From contig JAJHZJ010000028.1 of the NCBI GenBank assembly GCA_023548195.1, positions 3,731,001-3,795,000 on the forward strand: a stretch of 64,000 nt of DNA, in the 5' to 3' direction. The notes below the pieces were generated by a model that worked only from the letters and a program-made list of their open reading frames with translations, was not told where the DNA came from and searched no databases. Made by a program: the position numbers and the translations under genes. Positions 11,421 to 21,508 of the stretch are shown here, in pieces; position 1 is the stretch's first letter; each line of letters begins with the position of its first letter. Source of the stretch: Bettongia penicillata ogilbyi (lineage: Eukaryota; Chordata; Mammalia; Diprotodontia; Potoroidae).

Positions 11421-11704
11421 AATTACCACTATACCTGTCTTTGGCAGTAAGCATTATTATGGAAAACTACCAATAATTTCTTGGTGTATAGATTGATTTG
11501 AGAGAATGTCATAAGTATCTAGCATTTCCCATGTCAAGCTCTAAATGCTGGTGTTGTCTTATAACAGATGTCACTGAAATGAAAAAAAAAACACAAAACT
11601 TCTACACACTCAAATTTTAGAGACTGAGAGAAAAAAACATCAGCAGATGTCAGTTATATAATTTTGATTCATTAGTCATGTATTAAGTATTCACACTGAC
11701 ACAT

Positions 11705-11846
11705 AGAAGAAAGACAGTAAGGTGTAGTAGATTGAGAGCTGGCCTCGAAATCCCAAAGACCCAGTGGATTCTAGTCTTGCCGCTATGCACTAACCTATAT
11801 TTTCTCTGTGATGGAGCAAATCATTTGATGCCTCAGTGCTGTTGGC
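11705..11846 (+). mobile_element. MIR/CORE-SINE fragment
   Basis: GTGTAGTAGATTGAGAGCTGG, then a degenerate core and GAGCAAATCATTTGATGCCTC, fit the 5' half and core of a tRNA-derived CORE-SINE. It ends where the hAT-like element starts. Confidence 0.5.
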
Positions 11847-11998
11847 CAGAGGTGAAAACCAGATTAGAATGTAATTGGGAGATATTTAACAAAATGAATA
11901 ATAGGTAATGTTAACATTTGGTTTTCTAAGTCAATTTGTTGGGTTCAGGGAATACAATTTAATGGGGGGGGTGCTCCTTTTTGAGTTTGATACCCCTG
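11847..11998. mobile_element. Probable hAT-type MITE
   Basis: The ends read CAGAGGTGAAAAC and, reverse-complemented at the other end, CAGGGGTATCAAACTC, which are similar terminal inverted repeats starting CAG. The flanking octamers CTGTTGGC and CTCTAGGC match at 6 of 8 positions, in keeping with an old 8-bp hAT duplication. About 150 bp, non-coding. Confidence 0.5.
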
Positions 11999-13184
11999 CT
12001 CTAGGCAACTCTTTAAGAACTTAAGATTCGGAGAAGGTGATGAACCTTCATTAGTAAAGAAAGTTCCTTCTCTTTCCTGTACTTACAGAATCATAGAACC
12101 TATTCTTATTTATATATTGATTAGTGGAAACATTGGATTTTCTCCTACTCACTCTTCCTGTCCTATACTTTGACCCATTTCTTCTTTTATTTCTTAATGC
12201 TCTAGTTTGCTTTGATTTTAGTGATTTATTCTGTGTGGTTTGATACAGCTGTGAAAGTTTACCATGGAACTCCTTGTCCATAGCTTAGCTTACTCTTTCT
12301 ACCATTCTGGTGGATGACTATAGCTGAGGACTCACTTATTCTCTCACTTTTGAGAATATTGCAGCCTGATTCTTTATAACTTAAAAGGGACTTACATATT
12401 ATTGACCATGAGGGAATACTTCGTTCTTCAGTAAGTGAATCTAAGGTCCATTTTTACATTTTTTATTTTTGCTACCTTATGTTAGCCAGAACTTACTGGC
12501 ATATCTGATGATAACAGGAAAGAATAGAAGAGATTGTGACTCAAATGGGTGAATAATCCTATAAAAATTCCATAAATAAAAAAATATATTCTTTATTCAT
12601 TTTTAGATTTTATCTAGAGCCCTGGGGATATAAAGGTAAAAGCACACACCTGAAAAGTGGAGGGGAGGGGGAAGGAGACCTAGGGTGGGGGGCATGATTA
12701 AGTCCTACATGACCTGGGCTCCCTCCTTTAATCAAGGATCTAGAAGGAGCTCTTCAAATGTTCACCCTTTCCAATTAGAAGTCCCAGGGGTAAGGGATAC
12801 TGAGGAGGTTTAAGTTTCACAATTAATGTTATTTTTCAGAAACAAAATAACATTAGAGACAGGGAGGGATGAAGTCTAGGAGAACAGCCAGGTGGGAAAT
12901 AATAAGAGGATTGCCCTCAGCCCCCTCCTTCAGTGGAGGATTTGGAAAAAGTATCCATGCCCCCTTTTTCTCCTCTTCCCTTTCTCTCCCCCACCCCCCA
13001 CATCAGGAGGAGGGAGGGCTCTTGGGGCAAGGGACTAAGGAGATGTATTTTAGTATTGTTGTGGTCTTACCATTTTCTCCAGAAACTCATCATCTTTCAA
13101 GTTCAGGAGAGCAACCAGGTTGGAAGTGATACTCTGACATTTCTTTATTCCTAAATTATGGATAATTTGAGAGTTGTCTGGTTT
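11999..13184. other. Unassigned intronic sequence
   Basis: No recognised repeat. It contains a G-rich patch at about 12655-12700 and short chance reading frames. Confidence 0.4.
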
Positions 13185-13189
13185 CATGA

Positions 13190-13340
13190 AGAAATTAGTC
13201 CATAAACAAGTATTTGTTAAAGACCTGTTGTGTGCCAGACACCATGCTAGTTGCTGCGCATACAAGGCTAAAACAAAGGAGTTCTTGTCTAAACGAGCTT
13301 GTTCTGTTAGGAAAAAACAACATGTGTATGTACACATACT
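13190..13340 (-). mobile_element. L2 3' end fragment
   Basis: AACAAGTATTTGTTAAAG, CCTGTTGTGTGCCAGACACC and ATGCTAGTTGCTGCGCATAC are the reverse complement of the L2 3' terminus. Confidence 0.7.
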
Positions 13341-13429
13341 TGTACAAAATAAATACAGGATAATTTTTTTGGGGGAGGTACTAGCATGCAGCCTTCTCCA
13401 TGTACATTATGATCCCCTTTTATCCTGTC

Positions 13430-13593
13430 TTTTCTAGCAGATTGACCATTCTGTTATTCCCACTCTCTCACTAGTCTCTCCCTGTCTACTAGCTGTATCC
13501 CTACTGCTTACAAACATACCTATGTCTCACTTGATCTGTCTACCCCCTCTGTTATCCTATATCTCTTTTCCTTTTTCTCCTCCTTTCCTTTGT
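13430..13593 (+). mobile_element. L2 (5' segment, split by HAL1 insertion)
   Basis: CTCTCCCTGTCTACTAG, ATCCCTACTGCTTACAAACA and the CT-rich stretch that follows are L2 sequence on the plus strand. It continues after the HAL1-like insertion at 16575. The last 12 bases (13582-13593) are the left copy of the target-site duplication. Confidence 0.65.
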
Positions 13594-14623
13594 TTTTTTT
13601 TTGTCATTTTTTTTTTTATTAATTTTATTTATTTATTTAATTTTTTACATTCATTTTCACAAATTTTTGGGTTCCAAATTTTCTCCCCTTTTCTCCCCTC
13701 CCCCCACCCCAATACCCCAAGCAATCTAATTTTCCCTATCTCCAGTCTGCCCTCTCTTCTGTCATCCCTCCCTTCTCTTGTCTCCATTTTCTCTTTTCTC
13801 CTGTAGGGCCAGATGACTTTCTATTCCTCATTAACTGTATGTCTTCTTTCCTAGTAGCAACAACAATACTAAACAGTTGTTCCTAAAACTTTGAGTTCCA
13901 AATTCTCCCCATCCCTCCCTCCCCACCCATTCCCTTTGGGACGGCAGGCAATTCAGTATAGGCCCTATCTGTGTAGTTTTGCAAATGACCTCCCTGATAG
14001 TCGTGTTGTGTAAGACTAACTGGATTACCATCCCTCCTAACCTGCCCCTCATTGTTTCTCTTCTGTCTCTTGATCTTGTCCCTCCCCAAGTGTTGACTTC
14101 AAATTGCTCCCTCCTCCCTTTGCCCTCCCCTCCATCATCCCCTCCCTTGCAATATCTCCTTCTCCCCCACTTTCTTATACTGTAAGATAGGTTTTCATAC
14201 CAAAATGAGTGTGCATTTCACTCCTTCGTTTAGTCAAATGTGATGAGGGTAAACTTCTTGTTTTTTTTTTTTTCTCAGCTCTCCTCTTTTTCCCTCCACT
14301 AAGAAAAACTCCTACCTGCCTCTTAAATGACATATAGTTACCCCCTTCCCTTTCCCTCTCTTTCCTCCCCCTACATTTCTCTCTCACCATTTACCTTAGT
14401 TTCTTTTAAGGTATGGTCCCATCCTATTCAGTTCAATCTGTGCTCTCTATCTCTGTATGTGTGTGCATGCGTGTACATGTGTATGTGTGGTCCCACCAAC
14501 TACCCAGATACTGAAAAGTTTTAAGAGTTAGAAATATTGTCTTTCCCTGTATGAATGTAAACAGTTCACTTCTGGTAAGTCCCTTAAGACTTCTCTTTGC
14601 TGTTTACTTTTTCATGCTTCTTC

Positions 14624-15724
14624 TCATTCTTGTGTTTGAAAGTCAAATTTTCTTTTCAGCTCTGGTTTTTTCATTAAGAATGATTGAAAGTCCTCTGTTT
14701 CATTGAAAGACCATATTTTCCCTGGAAGTATTATACTCAGTTTAGCTGGGTAGGTGATTCTTGGTTTGAGTCCTACTTCCTTTGCCTTCTGGAATATCCT
14801 ATTCCACGCCCTTTGATCCCTTAATGTAGAAGCTGCTAGATCTTGGGTTATCCTGATTGTATTTCCACAGTACTGGAGTTGTTTCTTTCTAGCTGCTTGC
14901 AAGATTTTTTCCTTGAGCTGGGAGTTCTGGAATTTGGCCACAATGTTCCTAGGAGTTTCTCTTTTTGGATCTCTTTCAGGTGGTGATCGATGGATTCTTT
15001 CAATACTTATTTTTCCCTCTGGTTCTAGAATGTCAGGGCAGTTTTCCTTGATAATTTCATGGAAGATGATGTCTAGGCTCTTTTTTTGATCATGACTTTC
15101 AGGTAGTCCCATAATTTTTAAATTGTCTCTCCTGGATCTGTTTTCCAGGTCAGTTGTTTTTCCCATGAGATATTTCACATTCTCTTCCATTTTTTCATTC
15201 TTTTGGTTTTGTTTGGTGATTTCTTGGTTTCTCATAAAGTCATTAGACTCCATCTGTTCCATTCTAATTTTGAGAAAACTATTAAATTCAGTGAGCTTTT
15301 GAGCCTCTTTTTCCATTTGGCTCATTCTGCTTTTGAAAGCATTCTTCTCCTCATTGGCTTTTTGAACCTCCTTTGCCAATTGAGTGAGCCCATTTTTCAA
15401 GGTGTTAATTTCCTCAGCATTTTTTTGGGTCTCCTTTACCAAGGTATTGACCCGTTTTTCATACTTTTCTTGCATCTCTGACATTTCTCTTCCCAGTTTT
15501 TCCTCCACCTGTCTAACTTGCTTTTCAAAATCCTTTTTGAGCTCTTCCAGGGCCTGAGCCCACCCGCCACCCCGCTGGGGTGTCTGGGGTACTGAGGCCC
15601 CGCCCTCCACGTCTTTCCCTGATGGCAAGGATACCTCCTCATCATCAGATCCGAAGGTCGGGATCATTTTCATTTGTTGGAAAAAACTCTCTAAAGTCTT
15701 ATTTTTCTTCCCTTTTCTAGGCAT
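14624..15724 (-). CDS. Intact HAL1/L1-type ORF1 protein (366 aa)
   Basis: The longest reading frame in the window, uninterrupted from MPRKGKKNKT to FDFQTQE. Residues 1-50 are a basic then acidic N-terminus. Residues about 56-190 form a long coiled coil rich in E, K and Q heptads, the trimerisation stalk of L1 ORF1p. Residues about 196-266 are the RRM-like domain, starting NRSRRDNLKIMGLPES and closing near RNIVAKFQ. Residues about 267-366 are the C-terminal domain with the conserved RITYPAKLSI. Human L1 ORF1p is 338 residues, so the length fits. The start is the ATG opposite CAT at 15722-15724, with A at -3. In L1 the protein binds its own RNA in the cytoplasmic particle and acts as a nucleic-acid chaperone. 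The intact frame suggests a fairly young insertion or constraint on ORF1. It lies antisense within an RNGTT intron. Confidence 0.93.
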   Translation of the reverse strand: MPRKGKKNKTLESFFQQMKMIPTFGSDDEEVSLPSGKDVEGGASVPQTPQRGGGWAQALEELKKDFEKQVRQVEEKLGREMSEMQEKYEKRVNTLVKETQKNAEEINTLKNGLTQLAKEVQKANEEKNAFKSRMSQMEKEAQKLTEFNSFLKIRMEQMESNDFMRNQEITKQNQKNEKMEENVKYLMGKTTDLENRSRRDNLKIMGLPESHDQKKSLDIIFHEIIKENCPDILEPEGKISIERIHRSPPERDPKRETPRNIVAKFQNSQLKEKILQAARKKQLQYCGNTIRITQDLAASTLRDQRAWNRIFQKAKEVGLKPRITYPAKLSIILPGKIWSFNETEDFQSFLMKKPELKRKFDFQTQE

Positions 15725-15819
15725 TTTCCCAGCCAGTTACTTGACTTCTGAGATTCCTTTCCACCCCCGCCTGGATCCGCCCAGCTAGTGCTTGGCCTCT
15801 GAGATTTAAATGGGCTTTC

Positions 15820-16460
15820 CTCCTGCTGGCTGTCAATCAGTGAGCTTTAGTTCAGGTGCTGGGGTGGGGGCAGGGCCATCTCCCATGCTCAGATCCCTCA
15901 GGGGCTTTATGTAGAGACTTTCAGGAATGGAGTGGGTGGGGGCGGGGTGGGCGGCCCACCTCCCACACTCAGTTCCCTTGGGGGCTTTAAGCAGAAGCCT
16001 TCAGTAATAGAGCGGGGTGGGGGCAGGGCTGTCTCCCAGGCTCAGTTCCCTCAGGTTTTATGCAGGAATCTTCCGTAATGAAGATCCTGCCTGCTGCTGG
16101 GGGATTCCTGAGTCCTGGGCTGCTGCCGCCTCAGCCGCCGCCCACACCTCTGCCTCCGCCCTTCCTGCCCCCATCTCTGCCACCACCACTTCCTCCCGAG
16201 GGGGCCTGAGTCACGGAGACGCCCTGCTCCCCCTCTCCTCCAGTCCGGCCTTCTCTCTCACTGACCTGTAGCTTCTGTGGGCGGAGAGACTTTCCCGGCT
16301 GCCGGAGCTTCTGTCTCTGAAGCCTGCTCGGATCAGCTTCTCTGGGGTCGCGGCCAGGGCAGCGCTGGGGGTGGGGTCCACTTTCCGGGGCGCGCCGGAC
16401 CCTGGGGACGGGTCTCCAGGGCTCCCTGGAACGGAAATCTCTTCCACTCTGTTTCTGCAC
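15820..16460 (-). promoter_or_regulatory. GC/CpG-rich 5' UTR of HAL1 copy 2 (putative promoter)
   Basis: Between the ORF1 start and the 5' end the sequence is strongly GC-rich with many CpG (for example around 16120-16160 and 16380-16400) in an AT-rich intron. By analogy with L1 this is the internal promoter. The start GCCAAGATGG resembles the YY1 site of human L1. Activity is inferred. Confidence 0.55.
15861..16083 (-). repeat. Three tandem units of about 71-80 bp in the HAL1 5' UTR
   Basis: Units at about 15861-15931, 15932-16011 and 16012-16083. Each contains GGTGGGGGC, a CTCCCANGCTCAG block, TCAGTTCCCT-like sequence, GGGCTTTA and a TTCAGTAATG-like end. Copy 1 has only one such unit (about 2625-2695). 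Confidence 0.82.
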
Positions 16461-16574
16461 ACCTTGTATTGACCCAGAAGTTATGGGGGACTCTTTTTAC
16501 ATTAATTCTATGGGCTTTTGGTTTCGGAGCTCGTAAACGTGCGTCCTTCTACTCCACCATCTTGGCTCCGCCCC

Positions 16575-17890
16575 CCTTTCCTTTGTATCTGTACTTTCAC
16601 TTACTTTCCACTACTCTCTTCTTAACCCTTTGCAGTCTGACTTCTGACTTAATCATTTAACTAAAATTTCTCTCTCCAAAGGTACCAATGATCTCTTAAT
16701 TGCCAAATCTAAAAGCCTTTTCTCAACCTGTATTTTCCGTGATCTCTCTTTTCACACTTCTGATCTCTCTTCCTTGATGCTGTCTTGTGTCTAGAATTTT
16801 GTGACACTCCTCTCTCCTGATTCTCCCTCTACCTATATGATCATTTCTCAGTCTTTTTTGTTGGATCTTAATTGAGAGTATATCTGAAAAACCACAACTG
16901 TTTCCTATGGCTTCAACTTCAGCTCTCTTTTCTTCTCTCTTTTTCACTTCATGATTTCATTAGCAATCGTGGATTCATTTCAAGTATCATTCCTGTGCAT
17001 AGGATTCCTAGATATGTTATTCAGCTCTAACTTTTCCTTGTATACCTAGTTTTACATTTCCTCTTAGATATATCTGCCTCTTGGACATCCCAAATTGGAT
17101 GTTGTACAGACATCTTACACTCAACATGTGCAGTATAGAACTCATTGTCTTTCCCCTCAATTTTTTCTTTCTTCCCAAGTTTTCCTATTACTTTTGAGAG
17201 CACCGTCATTTCCCTAGACACCTAGGCTCACAAAGGGGATATCACTCCTCTCACTCTCACACTCTTATTACCTTATCTGTTGCCACATGCTATCAATTCT
17301 ACCTTTACAGTCTCTCTCATGTATTTCCTCTTCTTTCCTGTGACATTGTCATCACTCTGGTCTAGCCCTTATCACCTCATTTCTGAAGTACTGCAATAGC
17401 CTGGTGGTTCTCCCTGCCTCAATATCTCCCAACTACACTGCATCTTCAATTCAGCTTTCAAAAAGTTCTTTGTAAATTGGAGGTCTGACCTTGTCACTCC
17501 CCTACTCGTTATACTCCAATAGTTTCCTATTCAAAGTCCTTCATTTCCTGTCCCCCTCTTACCTTTCTAGTCTTTTTGCAATTTACACCCCTCCATGTAC
17601 CCTACGGTTCAATGGCACTAGCTCCTTGCTGTTCCTGGTACAGTCTACTCTACCTTGGACTGGCTCTCTCCTCTACTTAGAATTCTCTCCTCCTCCTGTT
17701 TTCAAGGAGACTTCTTCATGGTTTCTTCAAATCCCAGCTGAAATTCTTCCTTCTTCCCGAAGGCTTTCCTGATTCACCTGAATGCTAGTGAACTTACCTC
17801 CAGTTTGTTCTGTATGTATCTTGTATGTATGGAGTTGTTTTCATGTTGTCTTCCATTTTAGAATGTGACCTCCTTGAGGGAAGAATCTTT
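16575..17890 (+). mobile_element. L2 (3' segment, continues from 13593)
   Basis: L2-like plus-strand sequence resumes with the right copy of the target duplication (16575-16586). It proceeds through CCAATGATCTC, CTGAAATTCTTCCTTCTTCC and AGGCTTTCCTGATTCACC to TTTTAGAATGTGACCTCCTTGAGGG near the 3' end. Reading frames here are short and broken. Confidence 0.75.
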
Positions 17891-18420
17891 CATATAAAAG
17901 TGATCTTGAGCTGAATTTTGAAGCAGCAAGGGACTCTGAGAGTTAAACATGAGGAAGGAGACTGAAGTCATGAAAAATCAGAGAAGACAGATTCAAGATG
18001 GAAAGGCTTGTCAGTAGTGTCAAAGTGCTTCAGAGAGGTCAAGGATATCAAGGATTAGAATAGTTCATGACATTTGGCAATTAAGAGATCATTAGTAACT
18101 TTGGAAAACGCAATTTCATTTGAGTAATAAATTTGTTAGCCACATCACAAAAGGTTGAAAGGAGAGGAAGTGGCGGCAGTGAGTCCAAGTATTTTTTTTC
18201 TTACCAATTTTTTTTCCCCCTGGGGAGGAGCGAAATAGAGAACGATGGCTTAATGAGATTGGATTGTTTAGTGAGGGTTTCATTTTGTTTTTTTAAATGA
18301 GAAGACTTAGATGTGTAGGAACCAGTAGATAGGGAGAGATCAAAGATTAGAGAAAAGAGGAGTGATTATGAAGGAAATTGAGAAAGATCCTAAATAATGG
18401 TGTGATTTATGTCTATGCCT
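17891..18420. repeat. Ancient interspersed repeat, family not named
   Basis: GAGCTGAATTTTGAAG, GCTTCAGAGAGGTCAAGGAT and GGCAATTAAGAGATCATTAGTAAC recur, diverged, at about 34690-34770 (CTGCAGAGAGGTGAAATTGA and so on). I recognise the family as a common mammalian repeat but cannot name it reliably. Confidence 0.4.
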
Positions 18421-19004
18421 GTTTCTTGAATCAGAAATATAATTTCTGTATTTATTTCTCCCTTTTTTAGATAAAGCAGTGTTCTGTATTCTTCCATTTG
18501 TCCCCTAATTCCTTTCTATGATTTGTTTTCATTTGCAGATTGTTTTTGTAACATTTCAAATCCAAGAATAACTTAAACTACCTAATTTTCTGGCTGTCAG
18601 CTCTTAGCTTAGAAGCTTTTATTATATTCTCATACTGTGCCAAATCATGTTTCCTTAACCCCTTAAGATGTAGAAAATGGAAGATTTACAGTGTAACACA
18701 TTCATTCGAAATCCTTTGGTGAAGTTTAATTTTGCTTAAACTCAAGATGTTCAGAGTGAACGTTTAACAGATAACCCAGAAATTTGGAATCTTGGGGAGC
18801 ATTAGATGCTAATACATACACACATACAAATGTGTGTGTTTATGGTATAATAGTGTCTTATATATAGTGCATAATGTTTACTTTCATTATTTTGTTTTAT
18901 TGTCCTGCTGTCAGGCTTGATAATGTAACCCATTTGTATTTTAGCTTATGTGAAATGAATGAATCTTAACTCTTTTTTAACTTGGTATGAGTAAGCTAGT
19001 TTTT
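18421..19004. other. Unassigned intronic sequence
   Basis: No repeat or coding feature recognised. A short TG/TA-rich patch lies at about 18815-18865. Confidence 0.4.
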
Positions 19005-19085
19005 TAATATGGGAAAGAACTCTGCATTTCAAGTCAGAAGACCGGGATTCTACTTCTAGCTCTAATACTTACTGACTTTGTGGTT
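19005..19085 (+). mobile_element. MIR fragment split by a younger SINE
   Basis: GGAAAGAACTCTGCATTTCA, AGTCAGAAGACCGGGATTC and CTTACTGACTTTGTGG form a MIR 5' and core region. The SINE at 19086-19335 interrupts it. Confidence 0.55.
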
Positions 19086-19335
19086 AGGGCAGCTAGGTGG
19101 TGCAGTGGATAGAGTGCTGGCCTGGAGTCAGGGACATTGGAGTTCAAATGTGGCCTCAGACACTTAGTAGTTATGTGACTCTGGGCAATTCATTTAATCC
19201 TGTTTTCCTCAGTTTCTATTCTGTAAAATGAGTTAGAGAAGGAAATGGCAAACTACTGTGGTATCTTTGCCAAGAAAACCCCAAGTGGAATCATGAAGCG
19301 TTAGACATGTCTGAAACTAATGAACAACCACCACT
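19086..19335 (+). mobile_element. tRNA-derived CORE-SINE with target duplication
   Basis: Starts GGGCAGCTAGGTGGTGCAG, has the core GTTATGTGACTCTGGGCAA, and ends TCTGAAACTAATGAACAACC. The duplication TTTGTGGTT is at 19077-19085 and 19336-19344. This SINE type is characteristic of marsupials. Confidence 0.85.
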
Positions 19336-19344
19336 TTTGTGGTT

Positions 19345-19905
19345 TTGGAATAGTTAGAAAAATTGGGAAGGTTTATGAAGAGACTTTTATTCTTATGTCA
19401 TATATCCATTTGGAGTTTATTTTGGCATGATATCAGATATTACTCTATGCCTAATTTTTTGTGTTAGCTTTCTAGCTTTCCTAGCAGTTTTGTTAAATAG
19501 CGAATCCTTTTCCTAAGTTTTAGGGTGTTTGGGTTGACAGGTGTTCATTTAATTTTCTGTGTTGTATACCTAATATGAATGATCTTTCAGTTTTTTAAAC
19601 AATACCTTGTAATTCAGATGATTACTACTGTGTAGTATGGTTTGAGTTTTGGTCCTGGTAGGCCCCTTCCCACATTTTTTTCATTATTTCCTTTGAGATT
19701 CTTTGCTTCTCATTCATTCAGATGAATTTTGTTATATTCCCAGCTCTGCAAAGAAATCCTTTAGTACTTTAAATGGTATGTCACTGCATAGCGAAATTAA
19801 TTTAGGTAATATTGTTATTATTTTATTATCATTTTAATGACCAATTCATGAGCAATTCATATTTCTCCAATCATTTAGTTTTTGTCAATAGCCTGAACCT
19901 TAGTT
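19345..19905 (-). mobile_element. Old L1 ORF2 fragment
   Basis: TTTGGAGTTTATTTTGG, CTCTATGCCTAAT and CAGCTCTGCAAAG, then TTAATTTAGGTAATATTG, parallel the ORF2 3' region of the L1 at 21509-23745 (22760-23210). Heavily mutated. Confidence 0.6.
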
Positions 19906-20184
19906 TCCCCAAGCTAATCTAATTTCCTTTTTAAATAAAATCTTATTTTTGAATCAAGAAAGAAATTTTTCTTTCCCTCACATCCCACCTTCCCCTCCTC
20001 CCATTGAGAAAGAAAGAAAAGCAGAATCCCTACAAACACACAGTTAAAATAAAGCACCTCCTCCCCAGTCATTTTTATTTACCCAGTCAGTTTTAGGGGA
20101 TGCATTTTGAAACCTACCAACCTCCTGACAGAAAACTGATGGACTCAGAATTCAAATGAGACACGCAAACATACATAAATACAT

Positions 20185-21110
20185 ATCTGGTTTCTGCAAG
20201 ATTCCTTTTCAGTCTTTCCCAACAGTTTTTATTGAATAGTGAGTTCTTACTCTAACAGCTGAGATCTTTGGGTTTATCAAGAGCTAGTCTACTCTGCTTC
20301 TGTATTTTGTCTACCTAATCTTGTCCATTGATCAGCGGTGCTATTTCTTAACCCAGTGGTGGGGAATCTGTCCTCTAGGTCCTCAGGTGCAGCCCTTTGA
20401 CTGAATCCAAACTTCACGGAACAAATTTCCTTAATAAAAGGATTTATACTGTAAAATTTGGACTGTCAAAAGGCCACACCCAAGGATCTAGAAGGTCATG
20501 TGGTCTTGAGTCCACAGGTTCCCCACCCTTGTCTTAACCAGTATCTAAGTGTTTTGGTGATCATTGCTTTCTAGTATAGTTGGAGATTGAGTATGACAAC
20601 CCCCCATACCCCTTCTCACTCTGACATTTCTCTCGAAATTCTTGATCTTTTGTTCGTCCGGAACAATTTTATTATTTTTTCTAGCTTTATAAAGTTTTCC
20701 TGTTGTAGATTAATTGGTATGCCGTTGAATAAGTAAATTTAATTTATGTAATATTATTGTTTTTATTGTAATAACTGAGCCTATCTATGAGCAGTTAATA
20801 TTTCTCCAATTATTTTTTCCAAATATTTTGAAGTCATGTTCATATATAGTTTTTGTGTGTGTCTTGGCAAGTTGACTTCCAAGTTTTTTTTAAAACCCTC
20901 TGTAGTTATCTCAAGTGAAGGATGCTTTTGGTATTAGACAGAAATGATGATGTTTTGTATTGGGATTTTTTATATCCTTCAATTTTGCTGACATGTTGTT
21001 TCAGTTTCTTAGTTTACTCTGTAGGGTAGGGTTCTTTAAGTAAAGCAAAAATTTCTCTTATGCGTATTCCTTCAATTTCTTTTTTTTCTGATAAAATCTC
21101 ATGGACAGTT
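20185..21110 (-). mobile_element. Old L1 ORF2 fragment, interrupted by hAT MITE
   Basis: CAGTTTTTATTGAATAGTGA, GGGTTTATCAAGAGC and TTTCTCCAATTATTTTTTCC repeat the same ORF2 region as the preceding fragment, so two separate L1 insertions lie side by side. The hAT element at 20354-20531 splits this one. Confidence 0.65.
20354..20531. mobile_element. hAT MITE, 178 bp, perfect 8-bp target duplication
   Basis: The terminal inverted repeats are CAGTGGTGGGGAA and, reverse-complemented from the other end, CAAGGGTGGGGAA. They are flanked by TCTTAACC at 20346-20353 and 20532-20539. The body is loosely palindromic (CCTCAGGTGCAGCCC against GGCCACACCCAAGG). It has no transposase. An 8-bp duplication and CAG-type ends are hAT hallmarks. 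Confidence 0.85.
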
Positions 21111-21329
21111 TATTTATGGGAAAAAACCTAACTTCCATGAGTTAAGATGGGTTTGAGAACTTAGGGTATCCTTGTTCCCATTGTACCTAGCCTGTCTCTA
21201 TTCAGAGCTTCTGCAGGATTCTCGCAGTTTTTTGTATAGTTTTTGATGGAGTAGTGGAGTTTATAGCTGTTTCTTTGAGAATTACACCCTCTGATCCATT
21301 TTTAGGACCTTACTGGGTTGTTGTGGGTG

Positions 21330-21508
21330 AATCTAGGCTTCCTTCACGTTTTAGCTAAAGGTCCATCTTCAGTAAGAAAACCTTTTCCTGTCCTTTGAGA
21401 CTACCTCCAGTTTACATAAATTCACATGCATGTAAACATACTTGATTTTGCATACTTGTTTGAGTGTTGTCTTTCCCATTAGATTGTGAGCATCTTGAGG
21501 AAAGGGAT
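21330..21508 (+). mobile_element. L2 3' part
   Basis: AAACCTTTTCCTGTCC and TTGCATACTTGTTTGAG, then CATTAGATTGTGAGCATCTTGAGGAAAGGG, are the L2 3' end. The L1 below is inserted at or near its end. Confidence 0.65.

Larger units (their letters stand above)
13594..16574 (-). mobile_element. Complete HAL1-like (half-L1) retrotransposon with 12-bp target duplication
   Basis: A full-length non-autonomous L1 derivative. On the minus strand it starts at about 16574 with GGGGGCGGAGCCAAGATGGT, has a GC-rich 5' UTR with three tandem units (15861-16083), an intact ORF1 (14624-15724), a spacer with a TG run, a purine-rich 3' region, and A-rich 3' ends (T runs 13594-13602 and 13607-13617 on the plus strand). 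It carries no endonuclease or reverse transcriptase. The duplication CCTTTCCTTTGT is perfect at 13582-13593 and 16575-16586. Three copies in the window share the ORF1-spacer-tail arrangement, so this is a family and not a single deletion event. The half-L1 (HAL1) name is by family resemblance. Movement would need an L1 ORF2 protein in trans. Confidence 0.9.

Noticed and set aside
16017..16660. Open frames of 84-127 codons, alanine- and proline-rich
   Set aside because: Composition artefact of the HAL1 5' UTR; they run over the element's end into unrelated L2 sequence.
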